40,298 bases of DNA from Paracoccaceae bacterium (lineage in GTDB: Bacteria; Pseudomonadota; Alphaproteobacteria; Rhodobacterales; Rhodobacteraceae): contig REDZ01000091.1 in the NCBI GenBank assembly GCA_007695345.1, positions 1 to 40,298 on the forward strand, written 5' to 3'. Each line of letters begins with the position of its first letter. Within the stretch, counting starts at the first letter, position 1. Shown piece by piece: positions 1 to 12,635 of this stretch. The translations under genes were made by a program, and so were the position numbers. Under the pieces are notes generated by a model that searched no databases, was not told the origin of the DNA, and was given only the letters and a program-made list of their open reading frames with translations.

Positions 1-887
1 GGTGTCACCCCGCTGATCGCATCTGCATTCGTGACCAGAACCGTGCCGCCTTCCTTGAGGAAACAGGCATTGTGGCGCGTATTGAAGGTGAAGGCGCGGC
101 ACTGCCTGTCGGCCTCGCAGCTTGCCTGACATGACGCGACAGACATGTTGCGCATGAACCGGTAGTCGAATCCGATCACATCGCGATTGTGGAACATGAC
201 CAGCCCGGAGGGGGCATCATCGATCACCGGCGGCAGGCTGCCCCCCAGACACCGGACCTGCACTGTCGCCGCTGCCACGCGCTCGATCACATCGGGCAGC
301 GGCTCGGGGTCGGCGGTGGCGCTGGCATCCGCATATCCGATACTATTGCGATCCAGAAACGCCCGCGCCAGCGCGCCCGAGATCGCGAAATTCACATTCT
401 GCGCGCCGCTGCGATTCAGGATTCCCACAGCAACCCCCAGCACCGCGCCCGTATCGTCGATCACCGGCCCGCCCGAATTGCCAGGCTGGATCGGGGCGGA
501 AATCTGGATCAGCCCGTCATCGCGATCAAACCCGTCCATCGCACTGACCGACCCGCTGGTCACACGGACCGAGGATGACAGCACATCTGCCAGCGGGTAG
601 CCGAGCGCATGCACGCTTTCGGCCAGCCGCGGGCGCTGGTCCCGAAACGGCAGCGCGTCGCCCTCGAACGGTTGCAACAGGCGGATGACCGCCAGATCGC
701 TTTCGCGGTCGCGCTGGATGCCGCGCGCGCGCCCGTACCCAACGACTTCGATACGCGCGCAATCCTCGACCACATGGTCGTTGGTCAGCACCCAGTTGCG
801 GTTGACGAAAAAGCCCGAACCGGAACTTTCGGACAGGGCCGCGCCGGGAAACAGCACCATCAGCGCAAGCGCAAGGGGTCGAAACAT
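1..887 (-). CDS. Trypsin-like serine protease with C-terminal PAN/Apple-like Cys-rich region (3' end truncated by window)
   Basis: Manual minus-strand translation MFRPLALALMVLFPGAALSESSGSGFFVNRNWVLTNDHVVEDC...DRESDLAVIRL...PIQPGNSGGPVID...; His/Asp/Ser triad motifs, signal peptide, then C-terminal SCQASCEADRQCRAFTFNTRHNACFLKEGG. Not in ORF track because it runs off the window edge. Confidence 0.85.
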   Translation of the reverse strand, partial: MFRPLALALMVLFPGAALSESSGSGFFVNRNWVLTNDHVVEDCARIEVVGYGRARGIQRDRESDLAVIRLLQPFEGDALPFRDQRPRLAESVHALGYPLADVLSSSVRVTSGSVSAMDGFDRDDGLIQISAPIQPGNSGGPVIDDTGAVLGVAVGILNRSGAQNVNFAISGALARAFLDRNSIGYADASATADPEPLPDVIERVAAATVQVRCLGGSLPPVIDDAPSGLVMFHNRDVIGFDYRFMRNMSVASCQASCEADRQCRAFTFNTRHNACFLKEGGTVLVTNADAISGVT

Positions 888-967
888 ATGCATGATATTA
901 AATATCTTTTCGGAAGCAGGACCTCAGGCCCCGACCCGTCAAGATTAGGGCGACCCCGGTTCGGCTG

Positions 968-1942
968 TCAATTCCCACGCCGTGCTGCCATGTCCTGCGC
1001 CATCGCAAGCGCAGCGATCAGCGAGGTCGGGTCGGCCTTCCCTGTGCCCGCAATGTCATAGGCCGTGCCGTGATCGGGCGAGGTGCGGATGAAGGGCAGG
1101 CCCAGTGTCACATTGACACCGCCTGCGAAATCCACGGTCTTGATCGGGATCAGCGCCTGATCGTGATACATCGCCACAGCCACGTCATAGCCCGCCCGCG
1201 CGCCTGCGTGAAACATGGTATCGGCCGAATGCGGTCCGGTGATGGCCATGCCTGCCGCGCGCAGCCTGTCCAGCACAGGGATGATCAGCTCAACCTCCTC
1301 GCGCCCCATGGTGCCGCGTTCGCCCGCATGGGGGTTCAGCCCCGCGACCGCGATACGCGGGCGTGCAATGCCAAAATCGCGGATCAGCGCGGCATGGGTG
1401 ATCCGCAGCCGCTGCTCCAGCAACGTGGACGTCAGCACTTCGGGAACCTCGGCCAGCGGAATATGGATCGTGACAGGCACAACCCGCAATTCGGGGCAGG
1501 CGAGCATCATCACCACCGGCACACCCCCCGCCAGATCGGCCAGATACTCGGTATGGCCGGGAAAGCCGAAGCCCGCGCCGTCGCGCAGCGCGGCCTTGTT
1601 GATGGGGCAGGTGACCAGCCCGCTGGCCGCGCCCGCCTGCACCAGTTCCACGGCGCGCGCGATCACGGCGACCACGGCGGCGGCATTGGCCGGATCGGGC
1701 GCGCCGGGCGGCGCGGCGGCGGGGAAGTCATGCACCAGCACCGGCAGCGCCGTCCCGTCCAGCCCCCGCGCCTGCGCAGGGTGTTCCACCGCGCGCCAGG
1801 GCGTGCCACCCGGCAGATGCGCCGGATCGCCGATCCAGACAAAGGGTGTGCCCCCCGCGCGCCAGGCCTGCACAGCAATCTCGGGGCCGATGCCGGACGG
1901 GTCGCCGCAACTCATCACCAGCATGGCTGGCCCCTGTCGCAT
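968..1942 (-). CDS. pdxA: 4-hydroxythreonine-4-phosphate dehydrogenase
   Basis: SCGDPSGIGPEIAVQAW, GHTEYLADLAG, GLNPHAGERGTMGREE, MYHDQALIPIKTVDF, GLPFIRTSPDHGTAYDIAGTGKAD motifs of PdxA. Confidence 0.97.
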   Translation of the reverse strand: MRQGPAMLVMSCGDPSGIGPEIAVQAWRAGGTPFVWIGDPAHLPGGTPWRAVEHPAQARGLDGTALPVLVHDFPAAAPPGAPDPANAAAVVAVIARAVELVQAGAASGLVTCPINKAALRDGAGFGFPGHTEYLADLAGGVPVVMMLACPELRVVPVTIHIPLAEVPEVLTSTLLEQRLRITHAALIRDFGIARPRIAVAGLNPHAGERGTMGREEVELIIPVLDRLRAAGMAITGPHSADTMFHAGARAGYDVAVAMYHDQALIPIKTVDFAGGVNVTLGLPFIRTSPDHGTAYDIAGTGKADPTSLIAALAMAQDMAARRGN

Positions 1943-1955
1943 GTTCGCGCCATGA

Positions 1956-2456
1956 TCAGTCCAGAATTTCCATCATCTGCGGCAGGATCACATCCATCCG
2001 TTCCTCGATGACCTGCATTGTGGCAGGCATCTGCGCCTCGACGATCCGGGGCAGTTTCAGCAGCACATTGCGCCCCGCCGAGGTCTGGTAGAAATCATAC
2101 AGCGCCTCGAGTTCCGACAATGTCATCAGATCGGCCATGATCTCATCCTGCGACCCGATCAGATCGCGCATCGGCTGGGACATCTCTGCCAGATACAGCG
2201 CCTCGATCTCGGCCTCCTGCGCGTCGCTGACATCCTGTCCGCCTGCGCGGATCTGGTCGAGAACCGGGCGATACATCGCGCGCACCATCTCGTCGATATC
2301 GACATCTTCCAGCATCGCGCCCACATAGGCCTGCGCCACGGTCAGCCGTGTCTCGCGCCCGTCATCGGCGAGGGTCTGCGCAGGCAGGACCAGGAGGGCA
2401 AGCGCGGTCAGACCGGCCAGCAGGCTAGGGCGGGAAATACGCATGGGCATGGGCAA
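1956..2456 (-). CDS. DUF2059-type secreted protein
   Basis: Signal peptide plus helical domain ending LKLPRIVEAQMPATMQVIEERMDVILPQMMEIL, typical of DUF2059. Confidence 0.7.
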   Translation of the reverse strand: MPMPMRISRPSLLAGLTALALLVLPAQTLADDGRETRLTVAQAYVGAMLEDVDIDEMVRAMYRPVLDQIRAGGQDVSDAQEAEIEALYLAEMSQPMRDLIGSQDEIMADLMTLSELEALYDFYQTSAGRNVLLKLPRIVEAQMPATMQVIEERMDVILPQMMEILD

Positions 2457-2555
2457 TCCTTTCAGTATGCAGCGCGCAGGGCGGCCTGCGGAAATCGCGC
2501 ATCTGTCATGCGCGACGTTGACGCTATCCGCTTCGCAGGGCCAGGGGAAGGGGGA

Positions 2556-3692
2556 TCAGCCCTTCCAGATCCAGCCGCCCCCCAGCACGCGACTGCTGTC
2601 AGGCGCATAGAACACGCAGGCCTGTCCGGGGCTGACACCGCGCTCGGGCGTCAACAGCTCCACCTCGGCCTCTGTCTCCGAGATCGGGCGCAGGATCGCG
2701 GGCGCAGGCGGGCGGGTCGAGCGCAGCTTGACCTCCAGCTCCCACTCCGCGCGGTCGGTGAACGCCCCATCCCCCAGCCAGTTGATTTCGCGCACCGGCA
2801 CTGTCCGCGTCGCCAGCGCCGCGCGCGGGCCGACGATGACGCGCCGTGCATCCGGGTCCAGCCGCACCACGTATAGCGGATCGGCCAGCCCGCCGATCCC
2901 CAGCCCGCGCCGCTGCCCGATCGTGTAATGGATCACCCCACGATGCGTGCCCAGCACATGGCCCGCCATATCCACGATCTCGCCGGGTTCGGCCGCGCCG
3001 GGGCGCAGTTTCTCGATCACCTTCGCGTAGTCTCCATCGGGTACGAAGCAGATATCCTGACTGTCGGGCTTGTCGGCCACGCTCAGCCCGTGGCGCGCGG
3101 CCAGTGCGCGCGTCTCGGCCTTGGTTTCCAGATGCCCCAGCGGAAAGCGCAGATAATCCAGTTGCGCGCGCGTGGTCGAGAACAGGAAATAGCTCTGGTC
3201 ACGCACAGGATCGGCGGCGCGGTGCAGTTCCGCCCCAAACGCCCCTGCCTTGCGCTGGATGTAATGGCCCGTGGCCATGCAATCGGCACCCAGATCCTGC
3301 GCTGTTTCCAGCAGGTCGCGGAATTTCACGCGCTCATTGCAGCGGATGCACGGCACGGGCGTCGCACCACCCAGGTAAGCGTCGGCAAATTCGTCGATCA
3401 CCGATTCGCGGAAATGGGATTCGTAATCCAGCACATAATGCGGAAAGCCCATCGTCTCGGCCACACGGCGGGCATCGTGAATATCACGACCCGCGCAGCA
3501 GGCCCCCTTTTTCGCCAGCGCCGCCCCGTGATCATATAGCTGCAGGGTCACACCCACGACGTCATAACCTTCGCGCGCAAGCTCTGCGGCCACGACCGAA
3601 CTGTCCACGCCACCCGACATCGCCACCACCACCCGCGTCTCGGCGGGCGGCTTGGCAATACCAAGCGAATTGAAGGGCGGATCATAGGGCAT
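2556..3692 (-). CDS. mnmA: tRNA-specific 2-thiouridylase
   Basis: [76 protein letters not shown] opens at 3764; [11 protein letters not shown] start at 3692 preferred. Confidence 0.96.
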   Translation of the reverse strand: MPYDPPFNSLGIAKPPAETRVVVAMSGGVDSSVVAAELAREGYDVVGVTLQLYDHGAALAKKGACCAGRDIHDARRVAETMGFPHYVLDYESHFRESVIDEFADAYLGGATPVPCIRCNERVKFRDLLETAQDLGADCMATGHYIQRKAGAFGAELHRAADPVRDQSYFLFSTTRAQLDYLRFPLGHLETKAETRALAARHGLSVADKPDSQDICFVPDGDYAKVIEKLRPGAAEPGEIVDMAGHVLGTHRGVIHYTIGQRRGLGIGGLADPLYVVRLDPDARRVIVGPRAALATRTVPVREINWLGDGAFTDRAEWELEVKLRSTRPPAPAILRPISETEAEVELLTPERGVSPGQACVFYAPDSSRVLGGGWIWKG

Positions 3693-3767
3693 CAGGCGTC
3701 TCCGATCAGGGTTCGCGCGGAATATAGGAAAATGCAAGATATTCTCAAGCGCTGGCAGGCGCATGGG

Positions 3768-3782
3768 TCAACCCTGCGTTAA
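3768..3782 (+). promoter_or_regulatory. Candidate CtrA box TCAA-N7-TTAA upstream of sciP
   Basis: tcaaccctgcgttaa, one mismatch to TTAA-N7-TTAA. Confidence 0.5.
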
Positions 3783-3837
3783 TCAGGGTGCGCGATTCTG
3801 GTCCTTATCCGGGGAAGGGTGAAGAAGGACCAGTAGA

Positions 3838-4116
3838 ATGTATATCAGAAAAGTGGATGGGCCGCGCGCGGTCACATTGCCGGACGGAACAGTGCTGTCG
3901 CTTGCCGATCTGCCGCCTGCCGAGACGCGGCGCTGGGTGGCCAGCCGCAAGGCGATCGTGATTCAGGCCGTGGAACATGGGCTGATCACGAAACCTGCCG
4001 CGCTGGAACGCTACGATCTGTCGGAAGAAGAATACGATTTGTGGCACCGCGCGATCATGGAGCATGGGCTGGATGGTCTGAAAATCACGGCGTTGCAGAA
4101 ATATCGTCAACCATAG
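3838..4116 (+). CDS. sciP: CtrA inhibitor SciP (DUF1153)
   Basis: 92 aa MYIRKVDGPRAVTLPDGTVLSLADLPPAETRRWVASRKAIVIQAVEHGLIT...YDLSEEEYDLW; matches SciP family. Confidence 0.93.
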   Translation: MYIRKVDGPRAVTLPDGTVLSLADLPPAETRRWVASRKAIVIQAVEHGLITKPAALERYDLSEEEYDLWHRAIMEHGLDGLKITALQKYRQP

Positions 4117-4205
4117 GTTGCGGGGGTTCCAGAGTTGCGAACGGTAACGTAGAGTTAACCTTTATGCGAGATGGTCAGGGTTAACAGCAACAAAGGAGAA
4201 ACCCG

Positions 4206-7191
<2,986 letters not shown>

Positions 7192-7192
7192 G

Positions 7193-9283
7193 ATGGCCAC
7201 GCGCCCCGAAATCCTGTTTCCGCTTTTCGCGGGGCTGGAGGGTCTGGACGGCATCGGCCCCAAGACGGCCAAGGCGCTTGCCGCGCTGCAGATCGAGGCC
7301 CCGCGCGATCTGCTGTTTCACCTGCCGCACAACCTGATCGACCGCACACGCCGTGACACGATCCGCGGGCTGGAGTTTCCCGCCATGGCCACGGTCGAGG
7401 TGACCGTGGGTCCGCACCGCGCCCCCAGCACACGCGGCCGCCCTTACCGTGTGCAGGTCCATGACAGCGAACAGGAATTCCAGCTTGTGTTCTTTCAGGC
7501 GCGCGAGGGCTGGCTGCAACGCCTGCTGCCCACCGGCCAGCGGCGGCTGGTCTCGGGCAAGGTCGAGCTGTTCGACGGGATCGCGCAGATGGTTCATCCC
7601 GACTACGTCCTGCGCCCGGAAGAGGGCGAAAGCCTGCCACGGGTCGAGCCGGTCTATCCCCTGACTGCCGGTGTGACGCAGAAACTGCTGGTGCGCGCCG
7701 TGGCCTCGGCCCTTGCGCGCGCGCCCGATCTGCCCGACTGGATCGATCCCGCCCTGCGCGAGAAAGAGGGCTGGCCCGATTGGCACGCGGCGCTGACCGC
7801 CGCCCATGCCCCGCAATCGCTGGCCGATCTCGCCCCCGACAGCCCCGCGCGCAAACGACTGGCCTATGATGAGGTGATGGCGCATCAGATCACCCTGTCA
7901 CTGGCCCGCGCGCGCCAGCGCCGCAAGCCCGGCCGGGCCAGCCCTGGCACAGGCGCGTTGCAGGCCTGCGTTCTGGCCGCGCTGCCCTATGCGCCGACCG
8001 GCGCACAGCGCCGCGCGATTGACCAGATCGCCGCCGACATGGCGGCAACCCGCCGTATGAACCGTCTGCTGCAGGGCGATGTGGGTGCGGGCAAGACGCT
8101 GGTGGCCTTCATGGCGCTGCTGACGGCGGTCGAGGCTGGCGGGCAGGGCGTGATGATGGCCCCCACCGAAATTCTGGCCCGCCAGCATCTGGAAAGCCTG
8201 ACGCCGCTGGCCGAGGCTGCGGGCGTGTCGCTGACCCTGCTGACCGGGCGCGACAAGGGGGCCGAACGCGCGGCCAAGCGCGCCGCACTGGCCGATGGGC
8301 GCGCACAGATCGTGCTGGGCACGCATGCGGTGTTTCAGGACGGGGTGGACTTTGCCGATCTGCGGCTGGCGATCATCGATGAACAGCATCGTTTCGGCGT
8401 GGCGCAGCGTGCAGCGCTTGCAGGCAAGGCGGCGCAGGTCGATGTGCTGGTCATGACCGCCACGCCCATCCCGCGATCGCTCGCGCTGACGCAATATGGC
8501 GATATGGATGTTTCTGTGCTGGATGAAAAACCGCCCGGACGCCAGCCGGTGACCACGGCGCTGGTGTCCACAGCGCGGCTGTCCGAAGTGGTGGCTCATC
8601 TGGAGAGTGCGATGGCCGAGGGGCGGCAAGCCTATTGGGTCTGCCCACTGGTCGAGGAATCCGAGGTCAGCGACCTGACCGCGGCCGAAGCGCGCTTTGC
8701 CCATCTGCGCGCGGCCCTGGGCGAGGGGGTCGTGGGGCTTGTTCATGGCCAATTGCCCCCGGCGGAGAAAGATGCCGCCATGGCGCGGTTCGTCGCGGGC
8801 AAGACCAAACTTCTGGTCGCCACCACGGTGATCGAGGTGGGGGTGAATGTGCCCAATGCCTCGATCATGGTAATTGAACGGGCCGAGAGTTTCGGGCTGG
8901 CGCAACTGCACCAGTTGCGCGGGCGCGTCGGGCGCGGGGCGGCGGCCTCGACCTGCCTGTTGCTCTATGAGGCCCCGCTGGGCGAGACTGCCGCGCGTCG
9001 CCTGAAACTCTTGCGCGACACCGAGGATGGCTTTCGCATCGCCGAGGAGGATATGGCCATCCGGGGCGCAGGTGATCTGATCGGCACGGCGCAATCGGGT
9101 CTGCCACGCTTTCGCGTGGCCGATCTGGAACGTCAGGCCGGGCTGATGGCGCTGGCGCAGCGCGATGCGCGCAAATTGCTTGCGGATGACCCCGATCTGT
9201 CCACCCCGCGCGGGCAGGCGGCACGGGTGCTGTTGTGGCTGATGCAGCAGGACCGCGCGATCCGGTATCTCTCCATCGGTTAA
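7193..9283 (+). CDS. recG: ATP-dependent DNA helicase RecG
   Basis: LLQGDVGAGKTLVAFMALL, APTEILARQH, IIDEQHRFGVAQR, VMTATPIPRSLALTQYGDMDVSVLDE, QLRGRVGRG. ATG at 7193 follows the ligA stop directly. Confidence 0.98.
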   Translation: MATRPEILFPLFAGLEGLDGIGPKTAKALAALQIEAPRDLLFHLPHNLIDRTRRDTIRGLEFPAMATVEVTVGPHRAPSTRGRPYRVQVHDSEQEFQLVFFQAREGWLQRLLPTGQRRLVSGKVELFDGIAQMVHPDYVLRPEEGESLPRVEPVYPLTAGVTQKLLVRAVASALARAPDLPDWIDPALREKEGWPDWHAALTAAHAPQSLADLAPDSPARKRLAYDEVMAHQITLSLARARQRRKPGRASPGTGALQACVLAALPYAPTGAQRRAIDQIAADMAATRRMNRLLQGDVGAGKTLVAFMALLTAVEAGGQGVMMAPTEILARQHLESLTPLAEAAGVSLTLLTGRDKGAERAAKRAALADGRAQIVLGTHAVFQDGVDFADLRLAIIDEQHRFGVAQRAALAGKAAQVDVLVMTATPIPRSLALTQYGDMDVSVLDEKPPGRQPVTTALVSTARLSEVVAHLESAMAEGRQAYWVCPLVEESEVSDLTAAEARFAHLRAALGEGVVGLVHGQLPPAEKDAAMARFVAGKTKLLVATTVIEVGVNVPNASIMVIERAESFGLAQLHQLRGRVGRGAAASTCLLLYEAPLGETAARRLKLLRDTEDGFRIAEEDMAIRGAGDLIGTAQSGLPRFRVADLERQAGLMALAQRDARKLLADDPDLSTPRGQAARVLLWLMQQDRAIRYLSIG

Positions 9284-9299
9284 TGTTCCTTTTATGTTC

Positions 9300-9329
9300 T
9301 TGACAGCCCTGCGCGGATATGAGAACAAT
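9300..9329 (+). promoter_or_regulatory. Candidate sigma70 promoter (TTGACA - 18 nt - AACAAT)
   Basis: Perfect -35 TTGACA at 9300-9305 with AACAAT at 9324-9329, upstream of the 33-aa ORF. Confidence 0.45.
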
Positions 9330-9359
9330 ATGGCAACAAGCAAGCGATGGGGGTTTCCG

Positions 9360-9461
9360 ATGTTCAGTATTCATTCTTCCGATTTCTGGCGCGATCTGGC
9401 CGGTGGCCTGGCGCTGACAGTGCTGATTGTCGCTCTCCTGCATCTGCCGCTGCTTGCCTGA
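9360..9461 (+). CDS. Small hydrophobic (single TM) peptide, 33 aa
   Basis: Manual translation MFSIHSSDFWRDLAGGLALTVLIVALLHLPLLA*; between a candidate promoter and a strong terminator; below the ORF track size cutoff. Confidence 0.5.
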   Translation: MFSIHSSDFWRDLAGGLALTVLIVALLHLPLLA

Positions 9462-9494
9462 GCACTGCTCGCTCACTGCCTGACCCTGACCTGC

Positions 9495-9532
9495 GCGCCG
9501 CCATGCCATCCGCATGTGCGGCGCTTTTTTTC
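9495..9532 (+). terminator. Rho-independent terminator
   Basis: gcgccgccatgc...gcatgtgcggcgc (one bulged T) followed by ttttttt. Confidence 0.8.
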
Positions 9533-9591
9533 GTCATTTGCCAAGTGCTGCGCGACTGGCTATCTGGGGGGTGGCAGACAGGAGAGGACAG

Positions 9592-10944
9592 ATGACAGAC
9601 GCGCTCCATATCATCGGTGGCGGCATGGCGGGGTCCGAAGCCGCATGGCAAGCCGCACAAGCCGGCACGCAGGTGGTGCTGCATGAAATGCGCCCCACGC
9701 GCGGCACCTTTGCCCATCAGACCGATCATCTGGCTGAAATGGTCTGTTCGAACTCTTTCCGCTCGGATGATGATGAACAGAATGCGGTCGGGTTGCTGCA
9801 TTGGGAAATGCGCGCCGCGGGGGGTCTGCTGATCGAGATGGCCGACCGCCACGCGCTGCCCGCAGGTGGTGCGCTTGCCGTGGACCGCGAGGCCTTTGCC
9901 AGCGCCGTGACCGACCGCCTGCTGGCCCATCCGAATATCCGGCTGGAACGTGGCGAGATCGATCAACTGCCCGATCAGGGCCACTGGATCATCGCGACCG
10001 GGCCGCTGACATCTGACGCGCTGGGGCAGGCAATCGCCGCCGAAACCGGGGCCGAGGCGCTGGCCTTTTTCGACGCCATCGCCCCCATCGTCTATTTCGA
10101 CAGCGTCGACATGTCGCAGGCCTGGTTCCAGTCGCGCTATGACAAGGGCGAGACAGAGGAAGAGCGCACAGCCTATCTCAACTGCCCCATGACCCGCGAT
10201 CAGTATGAAGCCTTCATCGACGCGTTGCTGGCCGCCGACAAGACCGAGTTCCACGAGGGCGAGACGGCGGGCTATTTCGATGGCTGCCTGCCCATCGAGG
10301 TGATGGCCGAACGCGGGCGCGAAACCCTGCGCCACGGCCCGATGAAGCCTGTGGGCCTGACCAATCCGCATGCGCCCGGTGTCAAACCCCATGCGATCGT
10401 GCAGTTGCGCCGCGACAACGCATTAGGCACGCTCTACAATATCGTGGGCTTTCAGACCAAGATGAAGTATGGCGCGCAAGCATCGGTTTTTCGAATGATT
10501 CCAGGGCTGGAGAGCGCGTCGTTTGCCCGCCTGGGCGGCATCCATCGCAATACATTCCTGAACGCGCCCACGCTGCTGGATGACCAGTTGCGCCTGCGGT
10601 CGCGCCCCAATATCCGCTTCGCGGGTCAGATCACCGGGGTCGAGGGCTATGTCGAATCCGCCGCGATGGGGCTGCTTGCGGGCCGTCTGGCCGTGGCCGA
10701 GATGCAAGGCCAGACCCTTGCGCCCCCACCGCGCGACACCGCCATGGGCGCGTTGGTCCACCACATCACCGGCGGGGCCGAGGCCAAGACCTTTCAACCC
10801 ATGAATGTCAATTTCGGTCTGTTCCCGCCAGTCGATGCCAAGGGCGGCCGCCGGGGCCGCCGTGACCGCTACAAGGCCTATACCGACCGCGCGAAATCCG
10901 CCTTTGCCGACTGGCTGGGCGCACAGGCGCGCGATGCCGCGTGA
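9592..10944 (+). CDS. trmFO: Methylenetetrahydrofolate--tRNA-(uracil-5-)-methyltransferase
   Basis: [76 protein letters not shown] motifs. Confidence 0.97.
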   Translation: MTDALHIIGGGMAGSEAAWQAAQAGTQVVLHEMRPTRGTFAHQTDHLAEMVCSNSFRSDDDEQNAVGLLHWEMRAAGGLLIEMADRHALPAGGALAVDREAFASAVTDRLLAHPNIRLERGEIDQLPDQGHWIIATGPLTSDALGQAIAAETGAEALAFFDAIAPIVYFDSVDMSQAWFQSRYDKGETEEERTAYLNCPMTRDQYEAFIDALLAADKTEFHEGETAGYFDGCLPIEVMAERGRETLRHGPMKPVGLTNPHAPGVKPHAIVQLRRDNALGTLYNIVGFQTKMKYGAQASVFRMIPGLESASFARLGGIHRNTFLNAPTLLDDQLRLRSRPNIRFAGQITGVEGYVESAAMGLLAGRLAVAEMQGQTLAPPPRDTAMGALVHHITGGAEAKTFQPMNVNFGLFPPVDAKGGRRGRRDRYKAYTDRAKSAFADWLGAQARDAA

Positions 10945-11774
10945 CGCGCGTCACCCGCTTCGCGCCATCGCCCACCGGGCCGCTGCATCTGGGCCACGCC
11001 TATAGCGCTTGGGTCGCGGCAGAGCGCGCCGGGGCAGGGCGGTTTCTGCTGCGGATCGAAGATATCGACCGCGCCCGCTGTCGCCCCGAGTGGGAGGCGC
11101 AGATCTTCGATGATCTGGACTTCCTGGGCCTCGACTGGCCGCGCCCGGTCATGCGTCAATCCGACCGGCTGCCCGCCTATCGCGCGGCGCTGGGGCAATT
11201 GGCCGCACGGGGCGTGCTCTATCCCTGCCGCTGCACGCGCGCTGACATCCGCGCCGCAATGTCGGCCCCGCAGGAAGGTGCAGTCGGCCCCGACGGGCTG
11301 GTCTATCCCGGCACCTGCCGCGCGCGGCCCATGTCCGATGCCCGCCCTGATGACGCCTTGCGCCTGAACATGCGCGCCGCGCTCGCACTTGCAGGGCCAC
11401 TCTGCTTTATCGAGAACGGCCCGCTCCATCCCGGCCAGCACAGGCCGGACCCTGACTGGATGATCGCGCGGGTGGGCGATGTCGTGCTGGCCCGGCGTGA
11501 CATGGGCACGTCCTATCATCTCTCGGTCGTGGTGGATGACGCAGCGCAGGGCATCACCGAAGTGACGCGCGGTGCCGATCTGTTCGATGCCACGGCGATC
11601 CATGCCCTGCTTCAGGCATTGCTTGAGCTTCCCCGTCCAACATACTGGCATCACGAACTTATCCGTGATGAACAAGGCAAGCGCCTGGCCAAGCGTGACG
11701 ATGCCCGCGCCATCGCGTGCTACCGCGCAGACGGGGCCAGCGCGCAGGATATCCGCGCCATGCTCAGTCTGTAA
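10941..11774 (+). CDS. gluQ: Glutamyl-Q tRNA(Asp) synthetase
   Basis: GTG start; [49 protein letters not shown]; truncated GluRS-like, 4-nt overlap with trmFO. Confidence 0.93.
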   Translation: MTRVTRFAPSPTGPLHLGHAYSAWVAAERAGAGRFLLRIEDIDRARCRPEWEAQIFDDLDFLGLDWPRPVMRQSDRLPAYRAALGQLAARGVLYPCRCTRADIRAAMSAPQEGAVGPDGLVYPGTCRARPMSDARPDDALRLNMRAALALAGPLCFIENGPLHPGQHRPDPDWMIARVGDVVLARRDMGTSYHLSVVVDDAAQGITEVTRGADLFDATAIHALLQALLELPRPTYWHHELIRDEQGKRLAKRDDARAIACYRADGASAQDIRAMLSL

Positions 11775-12126
11775 GGGGCGCCATCAGCTCTACCTCTGCA
11801 CCGTCGCGAACTGCCGTGTAGAAACAGCTTTGCCGCTTGGTGTGGCAGGCCGGCCCCGTCTGATCGACCATCAGCAACAGGCAGTCGCGGTCACAATCGA
11901 TGCGGAAATCCACCAGCCGCTGCACATGCCCCGAAGTGTCCCCTTTCACCCAGAAGGACTGGCGCGAGCGCGACCAATAGGTCACGCGCCCTGTTTCCAG
12001 CGTGCGGACCACGGCTTCGGCATTCATCCAGGCCACCATCAGCACCTGACCCGAGGCATGGTCCTGCGCAATCGCCGGGATCAGACCTTTTTCATCGTAT
12101 CGCAGGGTTTGCGGATCGAAAATCAT
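11764..12126 (-). CDS. hisI: Phosphoribosyl-AMP cyclohydrolase
   Basis: LIPAIAQDHASGQVLMVAWMNAEAVVRTLETGRVTYWSRSRQSFWVKGDTSGHVQ...DCDRDCLLLMVDQTGPACHT. Confidence 0.97.
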   Translation of the reverse strand: MIFDPQTLRYDEKGLIPAIAQDHASGQVLMVAWMNAEAVVRTLETGRVTYWSRSRQSFWVKGDTSGHVQRLVDFRIDCDRDCLLLMVDQTGPACHTKRQSCFYTAVRDGAEVELMAPLTD

Positions 12127-12189
12127 GCGCTATCTCCCGTTGCAACAGGCGCATTCTGTAGCGCAGCCGCAGGCCAGGGAAAACCCGCA

Positions 12190-12633
12190 ATGGGCGATAC
12201 GACCGATCTGATGCAACTCTATTCCACGCGCATTCTGGCGCTGGCCGCCGATATCCCGCATCTGGCGCGGCTGTCGGACCCGCAGGCCAGCGTCAAGCGC
12301 CGCTCGCCGCTTTGCGGATCAACCGTAACTGTGGATCTGGACATGACAGACGGGCGCGTCAGCCGGTTCGGGCAGGAGGTGAAGGCCTGCGCGCTGGGGC
12401 AGGCGGCGGCGGCGGTGCTGGGGCAGGTCGTGATCGGGCGATCCGCGGCAGAGCTGTCGCGCGCCCGCGATCAGTTGCGCGCCATGCTGACCCAGGGCGG
12501 CCCGGTCCCCGACGCCCCTTTCGACGGGTTCGAGGTGCTGACCCCCGCGCGCGACTATCGCAATCGGCACGCCTCGATCCTGCTCGCGCTGGAGGCAACG
12601 GTCGAGGCCACGGAACAGCTTGCCTCTGCCTGA
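12190..12633 (+). CDS. IscU/NifU-N-like Fe-S scaffold protein, degenerate
   Basis: MGDTTDLMQLYSTRILALAADIPHLARL...KRRSPLCGSTVTVDLDM...VKACALGQAAAAVLG...RNRHASILLALEATVEA. Nested in the longer 11572..12633 ORF; MGDTT start preferred. Confidence 0.8.
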   Translation: MGDTTDLMQLYSTRILALAADIPHLARLSDPQASVKRRSPLCGSTVTVDLDMTDGRVSRFGQEVKACALGQAAAAVLGQVVIGRSAAELSRARDQLRAMLTQGGPVPDAPFDGFEVLTPARDYRNRHASILLALEATVEATEQLASA

Positions 12634-12635
12634 GC

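Noticed and set aside
7898-9343. 481-aa minus-strand ORF antisense to recG
   Set aside because: Shadow ORF; RecG motifs are intact on + strand.
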